This document shows, piece after piece, positions 8,445-17,986 of a stretch of 64,000 nt of DNA. Source of the stretch: Pachyseris speciosa (lineage: Eukaryota; Cnidaria; Anthozoa; Scleractinia; Pachyseridae); contig JAEMWC010000021.1 in NCBI GenBank assembly GCA_016490735.1, positions 2,293,501 to 2,357,500 on the forward strand. The letters run 5' to 3'. Numbering within the stretch: position 1 is the first letter of the stretch; each line of letters begins with the position of its first letter. A model generated the notes under the pieces. It was not told where the DNA came from, did no database searches, and saw only the letters and a program-made list of their open reading frames with translations. Both the position numbers and the translations under genes were made by a program.

Positions 8445-9746
8445 TTATTCAGATTTGCGTTTCTGTTCGGAAACATATTTTTCAACCAGAAAGGCGACCA
8501 CAGGAAGAATAATCAGCCTAGTGTGCTCGGCCAGAAAACTAACTGCCTGACCGGCTGTTTTGAAAAGGTAAGAAACTATCGAGCCGATAAGGCCGGGCAG
8601 AATAGAAGCTGTTTTTTTTTTACCAATTTCTTTCAGGCCGTTTCCCATTCCTTTACCGAGTGCTTTCAAAGAGTTTCCGTTGGCGACATTAACAGCTCTG
8701 ATTGTGACACTAGCCGCGACAACAATAGCTGTAACTGTTACACCGTATTTTTTTTAAAGATGGCTTTTATCCTTTCTCCAAGAGGAAGCGCCCTTTCTCT
8801 TTCTACAATTTGTGTTTGCAAGCGCGCTAGCTCTTGTTGGTTTTCATTCACCCTTTCTCGTGCGGCTTCTCTGTCAGAAGAAATGACGTCAGCGTCATCG
8901 ATTATCGCCTTATCTTCATCAACGTTCTTTTTAATCTCAGCTTCTTGTTCCTTCAGGTCATCGATTGATTTTGTGTTGTGGAAACCTTTTTCAATAGCAT
9001 TTCGTTTTTTTTTCTTTTTTTTTGCTATTTTTGCAGTTATTGAATCGATTCGGGTTTGTTCTTTTATTTTTTGCTTATTTAGTTTTTCAAGTGCGGCAAC
9101 CTTTTATTTTTTTCATGTTTTCAAAATCAAGTTAATAGTTTTTAAGCGGCTACTGAGGATCGCGCAATTCTGATTCGTTTTCAACGATTGACCCATGTTG
9201 ATCAATTTTGGCTTGGGTTTGCTCGATTCATGTTCTAAGATCTCGAAGTTCTTGCTCGGCGGCTTCTTTTTGCGCTTTGATACTCTCCAAATCTTTGAGT
9301 TGTTTTTTCCGCTTCTCGCAAACTCTGTCTGTTTTGTTTATTTGTTCGTTATATTGAGAAATTTCCTCTTCAGCTGTTTTCCCAAGAGCTCTTAATATTT
9401 CTTTTGGAAGTTTTGGATTAAGATGTTGTTTACCAGATCCCTTTTTTTGTATGTACAGGTCGTATAATTTTTTGCCTGAGCCTCGAATTTTGACCTTAAG
9501 ATTTCTACTTATTGGATCGTAGGTGGTGTCAAGCGAAGTTGGGCTTGCATCTGGATAAATGTTTGTCAAAGCCTGTCAAGACCGTTCATTAATCGTTTTC
9601 GCACCAAAAGACGTCTCTTCATACATGGAGTTTTCTGGCTGCGACCCACTTTGTTCGTGTTGACTTCATTGCAATAAAATATCTCCCCCTAGAGTGGATG
9701 TTGCGTCAGGAAAAAAAGGGTGGGTTCTGTCCACCTTCTCTTCGTA

Positions 9747-9791
<45 letters not shown>

Positions 9792-9850
9792 TTTATACTC
9801 CAAAAGGGGGTCCTCCATTTCCGCGTCAAAGCCACCTTCTCCCAATGTCT
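8445..9850 (-). pseudogene. Coiled-coil protein with acidic N-terminus and C-terminal membrane helices
   Basis: Minus-strand fragments join from about 9850 down to the stop at 8445. They start with an acidic region that includes a run of about 14 Asp encoded by a TCA/ATC microsatellite, then a basic 'GSGKKLYDLYIQKK' block, a long heptad-rich coiled coil (about 9400-8790, with 'DREAARERVNENQQELARL'), and a C-terminal part with Gly-rich and hydrophobic helices ('LPGLIGSIVSYLF', 'LIILPVVAFLVEKYV'). Several indels break the frame. The 255-codon plus-strand frame at 8406-9173 is its antisense shadow. Function unknown; a virion scaffold or membrane protein is possible. Confidence 0.55.
9748..9791. 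repeat. (TCA)n trinucleotide microsatellite inside a coding region
   Basis: About 14 TCA units in a row. On the minus strand they encode the Asp run of the coiled-coil protein; on the plus strand they would give poly-His or poly-Ser, which I regard as meaningless. Confidence 0.95.
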
Positions 9851-9981
9851 TTCACAACAACCTTTGTGATTGTCCGAAGGACGTGCACTTTATTAACCAC
9901 AATTAATTTTTAATTGAATAAAAAAGATTACAGTACATAATTGCGGTTTTTCCGTTTGTGGTATCCACAAAAAGGAGGATA

Positions 9982-11235
9982 ATGTCTGTGCAGGAAGACC
10001 TTCTTCCGACACACAAAGAAAAAGCTATCAAGGCGATGAAAGCCGAGCGCGATGTTAATCGAATAACATTTGATAAGAGTAGAACCAGCCCTAGTGAGAC
10101 TCTTTATGTCTCAGTCCCCAAACTTAACGAAAACGAGGTACTCGTGCCAGGCTCTCTCACTCTTCTGTTCGACATCGATTTGACTGGGGGTCACACACAA
10201 CAACCATCTCGTGCAAAAGGTTTCTCGTGCGCTCGTTGATAAGCTAGTTGTGAAGTACGGGGCACCATTCTGCAGGATACGGTCGGCTACGACATTTTCA
10301 AAATCTGGGAGGACCTTTTCTTTTCCAAGGAGGAGAGGGACAACATGTTGCTCGAGGGCATCCAGAGCGATAACCTAAACAAAATTCGATCAAATGCCGG
10401 AGACAAGCCCACTTCAGGTGTCGCTGCTGAAACCAAGCTGGAAAGCATTTACAAGAAAAAATACCGTATACGGATAGACCACCAGATACTGTCTGACCAC
10501 AGAATTTTTTACGCCCAAGCTCTTTACAACAAGCTTATATACGAACTTACCCTCGCAAATGCTGATAATGTTGTGAAAGGCTCAGACACAACGAAACTCA
10601 AATACAAGCTGACAAACATACAGATAGAGTACGAAGTGATCAGAAGCGAGACTTTGGCCAACAAGGAGTATTCTGTTTATAATTCCGGGGTAGAATCCCT
10701 GTATGACCATGTTCATCGGGAAAAGGTTGTTACATTTGCAAAAGGATCCGAAACGCGTCTAAACCAACGGGTTAACACGCAAAGAAGGTCTTTGAAAGGA
10801 ATTCCTCTACTTTTCATCGAACCTTATACAGTAGGAGGAAGGGACTCGGAAAAGTTTTTCAACCCCGACATCACTAAAGTCAACGTCACTATTAACGGAT
10901 CCCCAAACCGTTTGTACAACAACGGCCTCGGCGGCAAGGACATTTGGGAGGAAGTCAGCAATTTTTTCATGAAAAACACCAACAAAACACGACACACGAA
11001 TTTGACTAAGTTTTACACAGGTGACCGCTTCGGTCTTCTCATTGACTTGCGGTCAATGGCGTCCCCGGAAATGCACGGAAGCGGGGTTAGGCTTGTAAAC
11101 ACAAAGGACAGGGTACAGATTGAGATCGAGCGTACTGCAAGCGGATCAGGAAACGTCAATTGCCATGTTTTCATAATCAGTGACTCTCAGATGAACATTA
11201 TTAATCAGCGATTAGATTCTGCACAGTATTCATAA
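9982..11235 (+). pseudogene. Candidate major capsid protein (double jelly-roll type)
   Basis: The ATG at 9982 is preferred over the non-ATG codon at 9958. The gene encodes about 416 residues ending at 11235, with two frame changes: one near 10,195 in a CACACACAA run and one near 10,260. The C-terminal 296 codons (from 10,345) are open. The protein is rich in alternating beta-strand patterns, e.g. 'KLKYKLTNIQIEYEVI' and 'GIPLLFIEPYTVGG'. Its size, beta-rich character and position directly before the packaging ATPase match a Polinton major capsid protein that forms the trimeric capsomer. The fold is inferred from context and not proven. Confidence 0.65.
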
Positions 11236-11288
11236 GTTTTGTTTCATTTTTGTTTTACAAAGAAGAATAACTGTTCGTGGAACAATAA

Positions 11289-11683
11289 ATGAACCCGGAC
11301 AACATTCCTTTCAACGCTTTGGTAATCGGCCCAACAATTTCGGGCAAATTCCAGTTTGTCGTGGACCAGCTTTACGGACCTTTCTGCGGTAAGTTTGACT
11401 TTATCGTTCTGATCTGCCCGACTTTCGCACACAACAAGACCTTCCACCGAATAGGTGAGAGCGATCCGCGAATGGAAATCATTATTTGCGAGCAGCATAA
11501 GGTTGAAACGTGGTTGAAGCTTGCAAAATTTGCGTTCGCGGGAACCAACACCCTGATCATTCTTGGTGACTGCGCGGCTTCGAAAGATGTTAAGGGGCGA
11601 ACAGGAGAGCTGGTTAATCTAGCTTTCTCTGCCCGCCACATTTCAATCAGCGTGTGGGTGGTGACACAAAAGTACACAAACAT
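11289..11683 (+). pseudogene. A32-like DNA-packaging ATPase, N-terminal part (interrupted)
   Basis: ATG 11289 starts a protein with a Walker A motif 'GPTISGK' (residues 14-20), a Walker B strand 'TLIILGDC' (about residues 88-95) and a downstream 'VWVVTQ' sensor Gln near residue 127. This is the pattern of FtsK/HerA-type A32 packaging ATPases of Polintons and large DNA viruses. The first Walker B acidic position appears to be Gly. The frame is cut at about 11,683 by a LINE; residues after that in the open frame (to 11840) belong to the LINE. The C-terminal part resumes at 13,592. Confidence 0.8.
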
Positions 11684-13588
11684 TGTAAATCGCGAGAGGA
11701 AAAAGTGCAAAGAGAACTTCTATAAGACGAAAGTTGCACATGCGAAGGATGAAAATCCAAGGCTATGGTGGAAAGAAGTGAAGCGGCTCTGTGGCGCACT
11801 CAGGCGACTTGAAACACCAGATTCAAATAGAAGGTGTTGAGGATCTGTCTGATCAGGATCTAGCTAATAGGATCAACAAAGCTCTTTTGGAGCCTCTTGA
11901 AGAGTATCGCCTGACGCAACCACTGGTCAAGTTACCCATTGAGATTGATACGCCAGAACTACATGAAATATCGGAATTACGGATTCTACGTTTACTATCC
12001 AAGCTCAACTCATCAAAGGCGAGTGGCCCGGACGAGATGCCAAATTGGCTCTTGAAGGATACGCGGATTTTCTTGCTTTCCCAGTCAGCAAAATCATCAA
12101 TGCGTCACTTCAGGAGCAGTGTTTGCCACACATATGGAAACTTGCTGATGTGACCCCTCTACCCAAGAGGAAACCTGTAGAAGATCTCAAGAAAGACTTG
12201 AGACCAATCTCACTGACTGCATGCCTATCTAAGTTTGCAGAGGAATGTGTCGTAAGTGATTACGTCAAGCCAGCCGTTTTGAGAGTTTTGGATCCTAACC
12301 AGTATGGGGCTGTGCCGAACTCCTCTACAACTCAAGCTCTGATTCACATGATTCACCGATGGGCACAAGGGACTGACGGAAACGGCGCCACCGTGAGAGC
12401 CACACTATACGACTATAGGAAGGCTTTTGATCTTATAGATCATGACATTTTAGTTAGGAAGCTGACTGTCTTGGACATACCCAAACAGATAATTAATTGG
12501 ATCATAGATTTCTTATCGGGCCGTTCTCAGCGAACAAAACTTGCGAAGGGTTGTTTTTCCGAGTGGGAGTCAGTTCCATCGGGCGTCCAACAAGGAACAA
12601 GGTTAGGGCCGTGGTTATTTCTCGTGCTTATTAATGATCTTGAAGCAAGTAGTGGCATAAATGCCGAAATGTGGAAATATGTTGATGACACTACGACCTC
12701 AGAGGTTGTCATCAAGAGGAAGGCAAGTTTTTCGCAAATGATAGCTGACCGTGTAATGGAATGGTCCTCTGAAAATAGAGTACAACTGAATAATGATAAA
12801 TGTAAAGAGCTTCGAATTACTTTCAGTAAACAGAAGCAGGAGTTTCCTCCAATCATAGTTAATGGGAAAGGTGTAGAGACCGTAAAGTCTGCAAAACTCC
12901 TTGGGGCTACCATCAGTGATGATCTGTCATTGAATGAGCGTGTAAGAGAGGTTGTAAAAAAGGCCTCAAAGCGTTTGTATTTTTTGGTGCAGCTTAAGAG
13001 GGCGAGACTCCCGACAAGTGAATTAGTATTATTCTATTGCACTTGCATTCGATCTGTACTTAGCTATGCGGTACCGGTGTTCTATTACTCGCTGCCATTG
13101 TATCTCAAGACGGAACTGGAGCGTGTCCAGAAAAGGGCACTGGCTATTATTTTCCCGGGGATAGACTACAGCGATGCTTTAGTCAGCACTGAATTACCAA
13201 GTATTGAACGTTACAATGAAAATATTTGTAAGAAGACTTTTAATTCTATCTTAAATGATAAGAGTAACCGGCTAAGAAATCTTTTACCTTCAGCCCATAA
13301 GTCGTCTTATTCTCTAAGACGATGCAGGCGGTTTGAAACACCAAGGTGGAAAACAAATAGATTCAGGGATACATTTTTAATGAAATCTTGTATTGAGCAT
13401 GATATTATATAAATATAGTTTTATTAATTTTAATAATAGTTTATATCATTCTATAGTATTCAATTTTACTTTTAGGATTATTATTATTCTTACATTTGTC
13501 GTATTATTAGATATTCTATTACAATTACTGTAAATACGCAATTCAGCCCCTTAGAGGGCTGCCATGTATTTGTGAAATAAACCTACCT
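11684..13588 (+). mobile_element. 5'-truncated LINE inserted in the ATPase gene
   Basis: The element starts in the linker before the reverse transcriptase and ends with a short AATAAACCTACCTAC tail, consistent with CR1/L2-like or jockey-like non-LTR elements. The flanks 'ACAAACAT' (11675-11682) and 'ACAAGCAT' (13589-13596) look like a short target-site duplication with one mismatch. The endonuclease domain is missing, as is usual after incomplete reverse transcription. Confidence 0.8.
11797..13412 (+). pseudogene. Non-LTR retrotransposon reverse transcriptase
   Basis: Two overlapping frames (11,797-12,060 and 12,045-13,412) with a single frame change near 12,050 encode a nearly complete RT. 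The 'SKASGPDEMPNWLLK' block precedes the fingers. 'ADVTPLPKRK' and 'DLRPISL' follow, then 'DYRKAFDLIDH' (motif A), 'PSGVQQGTRLGP' (motif B) and 'KYVDDTT' (motif C). The C-terminal region contains 'RVQKRALAIIFPG', typical of LINE C-termini. Its frame is much better kept than the neighbouring Polinton genes, indicating a younger insertion. Confidence 0.85.
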
Positions 13589-13591
13589 ACA

Positions 13592-13807
13592 AGCATAACG
13601 GCGTCATTCAGGGAAAAAGTCGCAGCTGTTGTTCTTTTTGACACACCCGCAGCCAAAACAATGAAAAACATTTTTGAAGATTTTGCTGGAGAGCTTTCTG
13701 CAGAGGAGTTCAAAGTCCTCATTGCACAGTTGAAATTGCGAAAGTACTCATACCTTGTTTTTTCTCTTCGGCACCCTTTTACAATTGAGCTTGTGGAACC
13801 CAATTAA
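13592..13807 (+). pseudogene. A32-like packaging ATPase, C-terminal part
   Basis: After the LINE, a 71-codon frame (AGC at 13592 to TAA at 13805-13807) gives the C-terminal segment of the packaging ATPase, including 'FREKVAAVVLFDTP' and a closing 'YLVFSLRHPF' strand. The junction with the N-terminal fragment falls at the short target-site duplication. The next gene starts 27 bases downstream. Confidence 0.7.
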
Positions 13808-13833
13808 AAAATTGAAACTTTTTATAAACAGAC

Positions 13834-14565
13834 ATGGACGACGAAGTGCTTACAGAAGTTATGAATCTATTGGAAACCGAGCCGGAAAAAAGCGAGCCCC
13901 AAACTGTTTTAGCAGGACCTGATATTCCTTTTCTTCGAGAGCAGCTTGCTGTTTTAGTGTTTACTGGTAAGTGCAAGGAGGCAATCGGTGTTGCATTGAC
14001 TAACGAGCAGGTGAAGCTCCTCACCGACAAAGAAGTCGAGGAGTACAGCAAAAGGTACGAGGCTTTCGTGGGCGCCAAAACAACAGAAAGCCTAATAGAC
14101 AGCTTCATTTATTTGACAACTAAAGTTGTTGGAACATTTCTTAACATTACTGGTAAGTGCAAGGAGGCAATCGGTGTTGCATTGACTCACGAGCAGGTGA
14201 AGCGCCTCACCGACAAAGAAGTCGAGGAGTACAGCAAAAGGTACGAGGCTTTCGTGGGCGCCAAAACAACAGAAAGCCTAATAGACAGCTTCATTTATTT
14301 GACAACTAAAGTTGTTGGAACATTTCTTAACATTAAAGACGTTGAAGCTTACCAGGAAGAGATTAAAAAAGATTACATTCTTAACAAAGAGCTATCTAGC
14401 CTTGCTGGCTCACTTTCATTAAAGTGCGGACGTCTCCTTGCGGTAGCTAATGCAGCTCTGATAACAACAAAGCACATTGATTTTTCATCTCCTTCGATAG
14501 TCAGAATAACAATTGATGAGAAATGCTCACAAAATTTTGAGCAATTCTCACAAAATTCTGAGTAA
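13834..14565 (+). CDS. Polinton protein with exact internal 62-residue tandem duplication
   Basis: An uninterrupted 243-residue frame. The stretch 13963-14148 (186 bp, 62 codons) is repeated at 14149-14334 with only a few base differences, so the same helical segment ('EVEEYSKRYEAFVGAKT' and 'LIDSFIYLTTKVVGTFLNI') occurs twice. The rest has an acidic N-terminus and a C-terminal hydrophobic helix near 'CGRLLAVANAALI'. Helix-rich with possible membrane segments; function unknown. The near-identity of the two copies in a decayed element shows a recent duplication (or an assembly artefact). Confidence 0.6.
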   Translation: MDDEVLTEVMNLLETEPEKSEPQTVLAGPDIPFLREQLAVLVFTGKCKEAIGVALTNEQVKLLTDKEVEEYSKRYEAFVGAKTTESLIDSFIYLTTKVVGTFLNITGKCKEAIGVALTHEQVKRLTDKEVEEYSKRYEAFVGAKTTESLIDSFIYLTTKVVGTFLNIKDVEAYQEEIKKDYILNKELSSLAGSLSLKCGRLLAVANAALITTKHIDFSSPSIVRITIDEKCSQNFEQFSQNSE

Positions 14566-14632
14566 TACTTTGTTAAGTAATTTTTTTAAAACAATTTTTC
14601 ATTTGAATAAAAAAATATTTTTCTCATTATAG

Positions 14633-15050
14633 ATGGCCGAGCAAACGCCTGAAAATAAATCATCTCAACAAGAAAAAAATGGAGAAGACATTCGTCTGTC
14701 GGACATTACACAACAGGCGACAAACCCACTGCTTAAAGAAAATACACGCGTGAAAAAACTCAAAGCGGGTAGCTGCAGGGAAATTGGTCGCCGAAAAAAC
14801 CCGACAAGCCCGCGAAGCACAGAAAAAAGCTGCTGCCGAGGCTTCTGTTATAATAGCTAATAACAAGACGGAAAAGGCTAAGAAAAGAGAAGCCGCCAGG
14901 CAGGAAAATGAAGAAATGTTGCAAATTTCTGAGAAGCAGAGGGAAAATGAACAGCAAAAAGGATTAAGCACAACCCAATGGCTCATGGTCGGGAGTATTA
15001 TTGTTTCGTTGATAGGTATTTATTACAAAGAAAAGATATTTGCTGCTTAA
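14633..15050 (+). pseudogene. Coiled-coil protein with C-terminal membrane anchor
   Basis: ATG 14633 opens a polar Gln/Lys/Glu-rich N-terminus. A frame change near 14,770 leads to an Ala/Lys/Glu-rich coiled coil ('REAQKKAAAEASVIIANN') and a single C-terminal hydrophobic helix ('WLMVGSIIVSLIGIYY') ending at 15050. The topology fits a tail-anchored membrane protein. It is the first of a run of small membrane proteins between the ATPase and integrase. A pyrimidine tract ending in TAG directly abuts the ATG. Confidence 0.5.
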
Positions 15051-15203
15051 CAGCGTGCTTTCACTTCACATAGGGAGGAAATAGAAAATTTTTCTGCTTC
15101 TCCAATCAAACAAGGTTTGAGAAAAATGGAGTAATTAAATATTTATTGTATCCTTCTATGAATCGTTTATATATCTCTACTTCTTTGAAGTAATTCTGCA
15201 GTA

Positions 15204-15443
15204 ATGGTTAATTTCAATCTTGGGAAAGCGATTTTCTCCGCTGTTGGAACTTTTGTAATTCCCTTTTTTTGTGTTGTTTATTTTAACCAACAGGCTCTTG
15301 AAGTAATAAAGTGCATTCTGTTGGCTCCTTTTGAAGATGATGAAGAACTTCCTGACTATGAGCAATTCCAACTCAAAGGTGAGAGGGAAAAAGAGACTGA
15401 AAAAAGTGATGAAAAATTTGATAAGACTTTTTTAAAATATTGA
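15204..15443 (+). CDS. Small membrane protein, acidic tail
   Basis: An intact 79-residue frame. Residues about 10-27 form one hydrophobic helix ('AVGTFVIPFFCVVYF'), and the C-terminal half is highly charged (Glu/Lys/Asp). Unknown function. The size, spacing and membrane helix match its two downstream neighbours. Confidence 0.5.
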   Translation: MVNFNLGKAIFSAVGTFVIPFFCVVYFNQQALEVIKCILLAPFEDDEELPDYEQFQLKGEREKETEKSDEKFDKTFLKY

Positions 15444-15510
15444 TGAACTGAAAGAACTTTGCCATTAATTTAAATAATTTTATTTAAACTTTTACAGCTT
15501 GGGATAAGCC

Positions 15511-15732
15511 ATGTCTGACAACAAGCTTGTCAAAACCATCATGGATGCTGCTGTTTTAACTGGCTTAGTTGCTGGGATTGGATGGGGTTTGAAAAAGGTT
15601 GCGAAAGAAAATTTTACTTCTGACCCAAGCAGCAGTGCAATGAACAATGTGCAGTTCACTGGTGTAATGGCTGGCAGCATTGCACTCAAACAGTACTTAG
15701 AGGACCAAAATATCCTACCATCTAATGTTTGA
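15511..15732 (+). CDS. Small Gly-rich membrane protein
   Basis: An intact 73-residue frame with a Gly/Ala/Val-rich helix ('AAVLTGLVAGIGWGLKK') near the N-terminus and a second weakly hydrophobic stretch ('FTGVMAGSIALKQYL'). It resembles small viral membrane or virion-associated proteins in topology only. Preceded by a TTTTACAG acceptor-like sequence 14 bases before the ATG. Confidence 0.5.
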   Translation: MSDNKLVKTIMDAAVLTGLVAGIGWGLKKVAKENFTSDPSSSAMNNVQFTGVMAGSIALKQYLEDQNILPSNV

Positions 15733-15771
15733 TAGCAATTAAAAAGTTTTTCATTTATATATTTTTCAGGC

Positions 15772-16060
15772 ATGGCAACAGTTGCTATTATGATTGGAGG
15801 TGCGGTTCTCAATGCTGCAACTTGCATTGGAGGGAATTATCTTGCCAAGGCGCTTGGTGGAGGCGATGATGCAGCACTCAAAGAAAAAAAAAACGCCACG
15901 ACAAAGCGCTTGAGGATTATCAAGCTGCTTACGCCAAATACAATCAACAGCGTACCCAGATGCTTGACTGGATCCAAACAAATACTCAAATAAAATCTCA
16001 AGCAAAGCATGGAAGCAAATGGAATCCAAGCTTGCAAAAACTTACTACAGCCCGGGCGGC
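15772..16060 (+). pseudogene. Small membrane protein with frameshift in a poly-A run
   Basis: ATG 15772 opens a Gly/Ala-rich hydrophobic start ('IMIGGAVLNAATCIGGNY'). At the A10 run near 15,885-15,895 the frame changes, and the second frame gives a helical, Gln/Tyr-rich tail ('YQAAYAKYNQQRTQMLDW') that continues across the integrase start. The tract is a likely site of a real indel or a sequencing slip. Confidence 0.45.
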
Positions 16061-17017
16061 TATTGGAAAGGATTGGCAGCAATCAAAAAACTCGCAGACG
16101 CTGCCAAGGTCTCTGAAGATATAGCAAAAAATTGGCTTGTTAGGCAGGCTATTTGGCAAATTTATCTTCCAGCTTCTCAGCACATTCCTAGACCGAAATT
16201 CGAAGTTTCCATACCAAACAAGGTGCACCAAGCTGACCTTCTTTTTTTGCCGCACGACAAGCTGCCTCGGGGCCGCAAAGTTTTCAAGTACGTATTAACC
16301 ATTGCCGACGTGGCAAGCCGCTACAAAGACGCTGAACCCCTAACTTTGAAAAACTCTGATGAGGTTGCGCAGGCCTTTCTGAAGATTTACAAGCGCGGGC
16401 CGCTGAAATGGCCTGAAATGTTGCAGGTGGATCCTGGGCGAGAGTTCATGGGTGCCGTTTCCAAAGAGATGGAAAAACACAAAACCTTTATCAGACGCGG
16501 ACACCCAGAGATTCACCGCGACCAGGCCATTGTAGAACGATTCAACCAAACCCTGGCTGAACGCCTGTTTGGCCACCAGTATGCTGTGGAAATGCGTCTG
16601 CCTGAAGGGAAGAGATCTACTACGTGGGTGAAGCGCCTGCCCGATGTTATTGAGGCTTTGAATAATGAGAAAACAAGCCTAACCGGCAAAAAACCGACAG
16701 AAGCGATAAAGGAAAAAAGTTTTTCTTCAAAACCTTCCTCGACATATCGAAGACCTGTGGGGAAAAACGAAAAACTGCTGCAATCTATTGTCAATGTCCG
16801 TTATCTTTACCAACCCGACGAGTTGGAGGGCGGCAAAAAAAAAAGAGCCACGGACCCTGTTTGGTCTTTGAAAGTTTTTACAATAAAAAAGTCTATCGTA
16901 AAACCTGACACGCCGGTTTTGCACTATTTGCATGGCGGACCTAAACGAAGTTTTGTTCGTGATGAGTTATTGGTTATTCCCCCAAATACGGAGTTACCCC
17001 CAGAAAATCTCATCTAG
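16019..17017 (+). CDS. Retroviral-type (DDE) integrase of the Polinton
   Basis: An intact 332-residue frame from ATG 16019. After an N-terminal segment with 'WQIYLPA', the catalytic core shows Asp73 in 'QADLLFLPHD', Asp138 in 'VDPGREFMG' and Glu173 in 'IVERFN', with 34 residues between the last two, as in retroviral integrases. A C-terminal SH3-like part follows (about residues 250-330, 'YYL/FVR'-type strands). It integrates the linear element into the host genome. It converges on the polymerase gene, and their 3' ends overlap by about 24 bases. This is the best-preserved large gene of the element. Confidence 0.9.
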   Translation: MESKLAKTYYSPGGYWKGLAAIKKLADAAKVSEDIAKNWLVRQAIWQIYLPASQHIPRPKFEVSIPNKVHQADLLFLPHDKLPRGRKVFKYVLTIADVASRYKDAEPLTLKNSDEVAQAFLKIYKRGPLKWPEMLQVDPGREFMGAVSKEMEKHKTFIRRGHPEIHRDQAIVERFNQTLAERLFGHQYAVEMRLPEGKRSTTWVKRLPDVIEALNNEKTSLTGKKPTEAIKEKSFSSKPSSTYRRPVGKNEKLLQSIVNVRYLYQPDELEGGKKKRATDPVWSLKVFTIKKSIVKPDTPVLHYLHGGPKRSFVRDELLVIPPNTELPPENLI

Positions 17018-17761
17018 CCACTCTTCTTCAAGTTGGTCTTCTTCTTCGCAGCAAATATATTCATCATTTTCTTCTACTTCCAGTTCAAAGTCAGGTTTGG
17101 AATCAGCAGGTGGATTGTATCCGAATGAATTTGTGTTTATACCGTCTTCACATACCCATCTTTTGGAATCGAATGACGAAAGAGATGTTTTTTGCACAGT
17201 CATGCGAAGATTTTGTGCCCTTTGCTCCTAAGAATGTTCATTCCATGCGTTTTTTCTTTTCTTCCAAGTAGTGTTTCTTTGTATTCTTCGTGTCAGATGT
17301 TTTTGAAAACATTCTTTTTCACACCTTTGGACTTCTTTGCATTTTTTTCGTCCGCTCTCAAGATAGAGTATATAGAAGAGAATATCTTTGGGCGCAAACA
17401 AACACATTCTGCTATTAGTGTTCCTGCGCATTCATCTTTCATTTTACCCAAAACCTTTTATAAGCATCTGAGTAAAGTGGGTGCTCTTTAGGGTAGTCGC
17501 TCGTGTCACAGAGGTCAAGGTTTTCAGCCATGTCTTTGTAAATGTCTTCAGTTTCTATTTCCAGAAGAAGACTGTCTGTGTCCGTGTAGAAGAGCTCACA
17601 TTTGTTGCCATAGCTCTTTTTGAGAGTGTTGTAGAAGCAATAATACATCAAGATTTTACTGTTGTTGAGAATAGACATACCTGTGTAAACAGGTTTGTTT
17701 AGGAGTATTGATGTTTTTTTGCATGTAAATTCATGCAATTTGTGTCTTTCACTATTTTGCT
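16994..17761 (-). pseudogene. Protein-primed DNA polymerase B, C-terminal fragment
   Basis: Minus-strand frames 17,761-17,439, 17,431-17,228 and 17,203-16,994 follow one another with small frame changes. They contain the palm motif C 'YTDTDS' (17,588-17,571), the preceding 'SILNNSKILMYYCFYN' helix, and the thumb/C-terminal 'SSFDSKRW' block, closing in an acidic tail. This is the signature of the Polinton family B polymerase that uses a protein primer. The N-terminal exonuclease, TPR insertions and motifs A and B are absent: an in-frame stop lies at 17,760 and a foldback repeat starts at 17,773. Confidence 0.85.
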
Positions 17762-17772
17762 ATTATGTTACA

Positions 17773-17976
17773 TACACGTGTAAAATGGCGGTCTCTAGCG
17801 CAAAAACTACACAAGATACAAAAACAACCCCCATTTTCCAATTTCTACCCTCTAAACGAGGTGGAGGGGTGGGAAAGTTATCGTTCAGAGGGTAAAAATT
17901 GGAAAAGGGAGGGGGGGGGGTTGTTTTTGTAGCTTGTGTAGTTTTTGCGCTAGGACCACCATATTACACGTGTGTA
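17773..17976. repeat. Foldback repeat at the broken end of the Polinton
   Basis: Arms 17,773-17,862 and 17,888-17,976 are reverse complements, starting TACACGTGTAAAATGG and ending in its near complement. They enclose poly-purine/poly-pyrimidine blocks, including a G11 run. It separates the truncated polymerase from the truncated DIRS-like element, so it may have mediated or healed a rearrangement. Confidence 0.85.
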
Positions 17977-17986
17977 CATTTGTTAA

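Larger units (their letters stand above)
1594..17761. mobile_element. Decayed Maverick/Polinton (adintovirus-like) element
   Basis: The hallmark set is present: protein-primed polymerase B (C-terminal part), retroviral-type integrase, A32-like packaging ATPase, adenain-like protease, candidate major capsid protein and penton-like minor capsid protein. Gene blocks alternate in strand: plus 1.6-3.9 kb, minus 3.8-6.5, plus 6.7-8.4, minus 8.4-9.85, plus 9.98-17.0, minus 17.0-17.76. The integrase and polymerase lie tail to tail. Many genes hold one to several frameshifts, and the ATPase carries a LINE, so this is a fossil copy. The polymerase is cut at 17,761 near a foldback repeat and no terminal inverted repeats were found, so the true ends are missing. 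Confidence 0.85.

Noticed and set aside
8406..9173. Long plus-strand open frame (255 codons), Ser/Phe-rich
   Set aside because: It is the antisense of the coiled-coil protein, whose heptads and membrane helices make far better sense on the minus strand.
9694..9913. Plus-strand frames with poly-His or poly-Ser
   Set aside because: Produced by the (TCA)n tract; the sense reading is the acidic minus-strand protein.
12527..12913. Minus-strand frame inside the LINE
   Set aside because: Antisense shadow of the reverse transcriptase.
13779..14108. Minus-strand frame opposite the duplicated gene
   Set aside because: Antisense shadow; it does not respect the boundaries of the 186-bp duplication.
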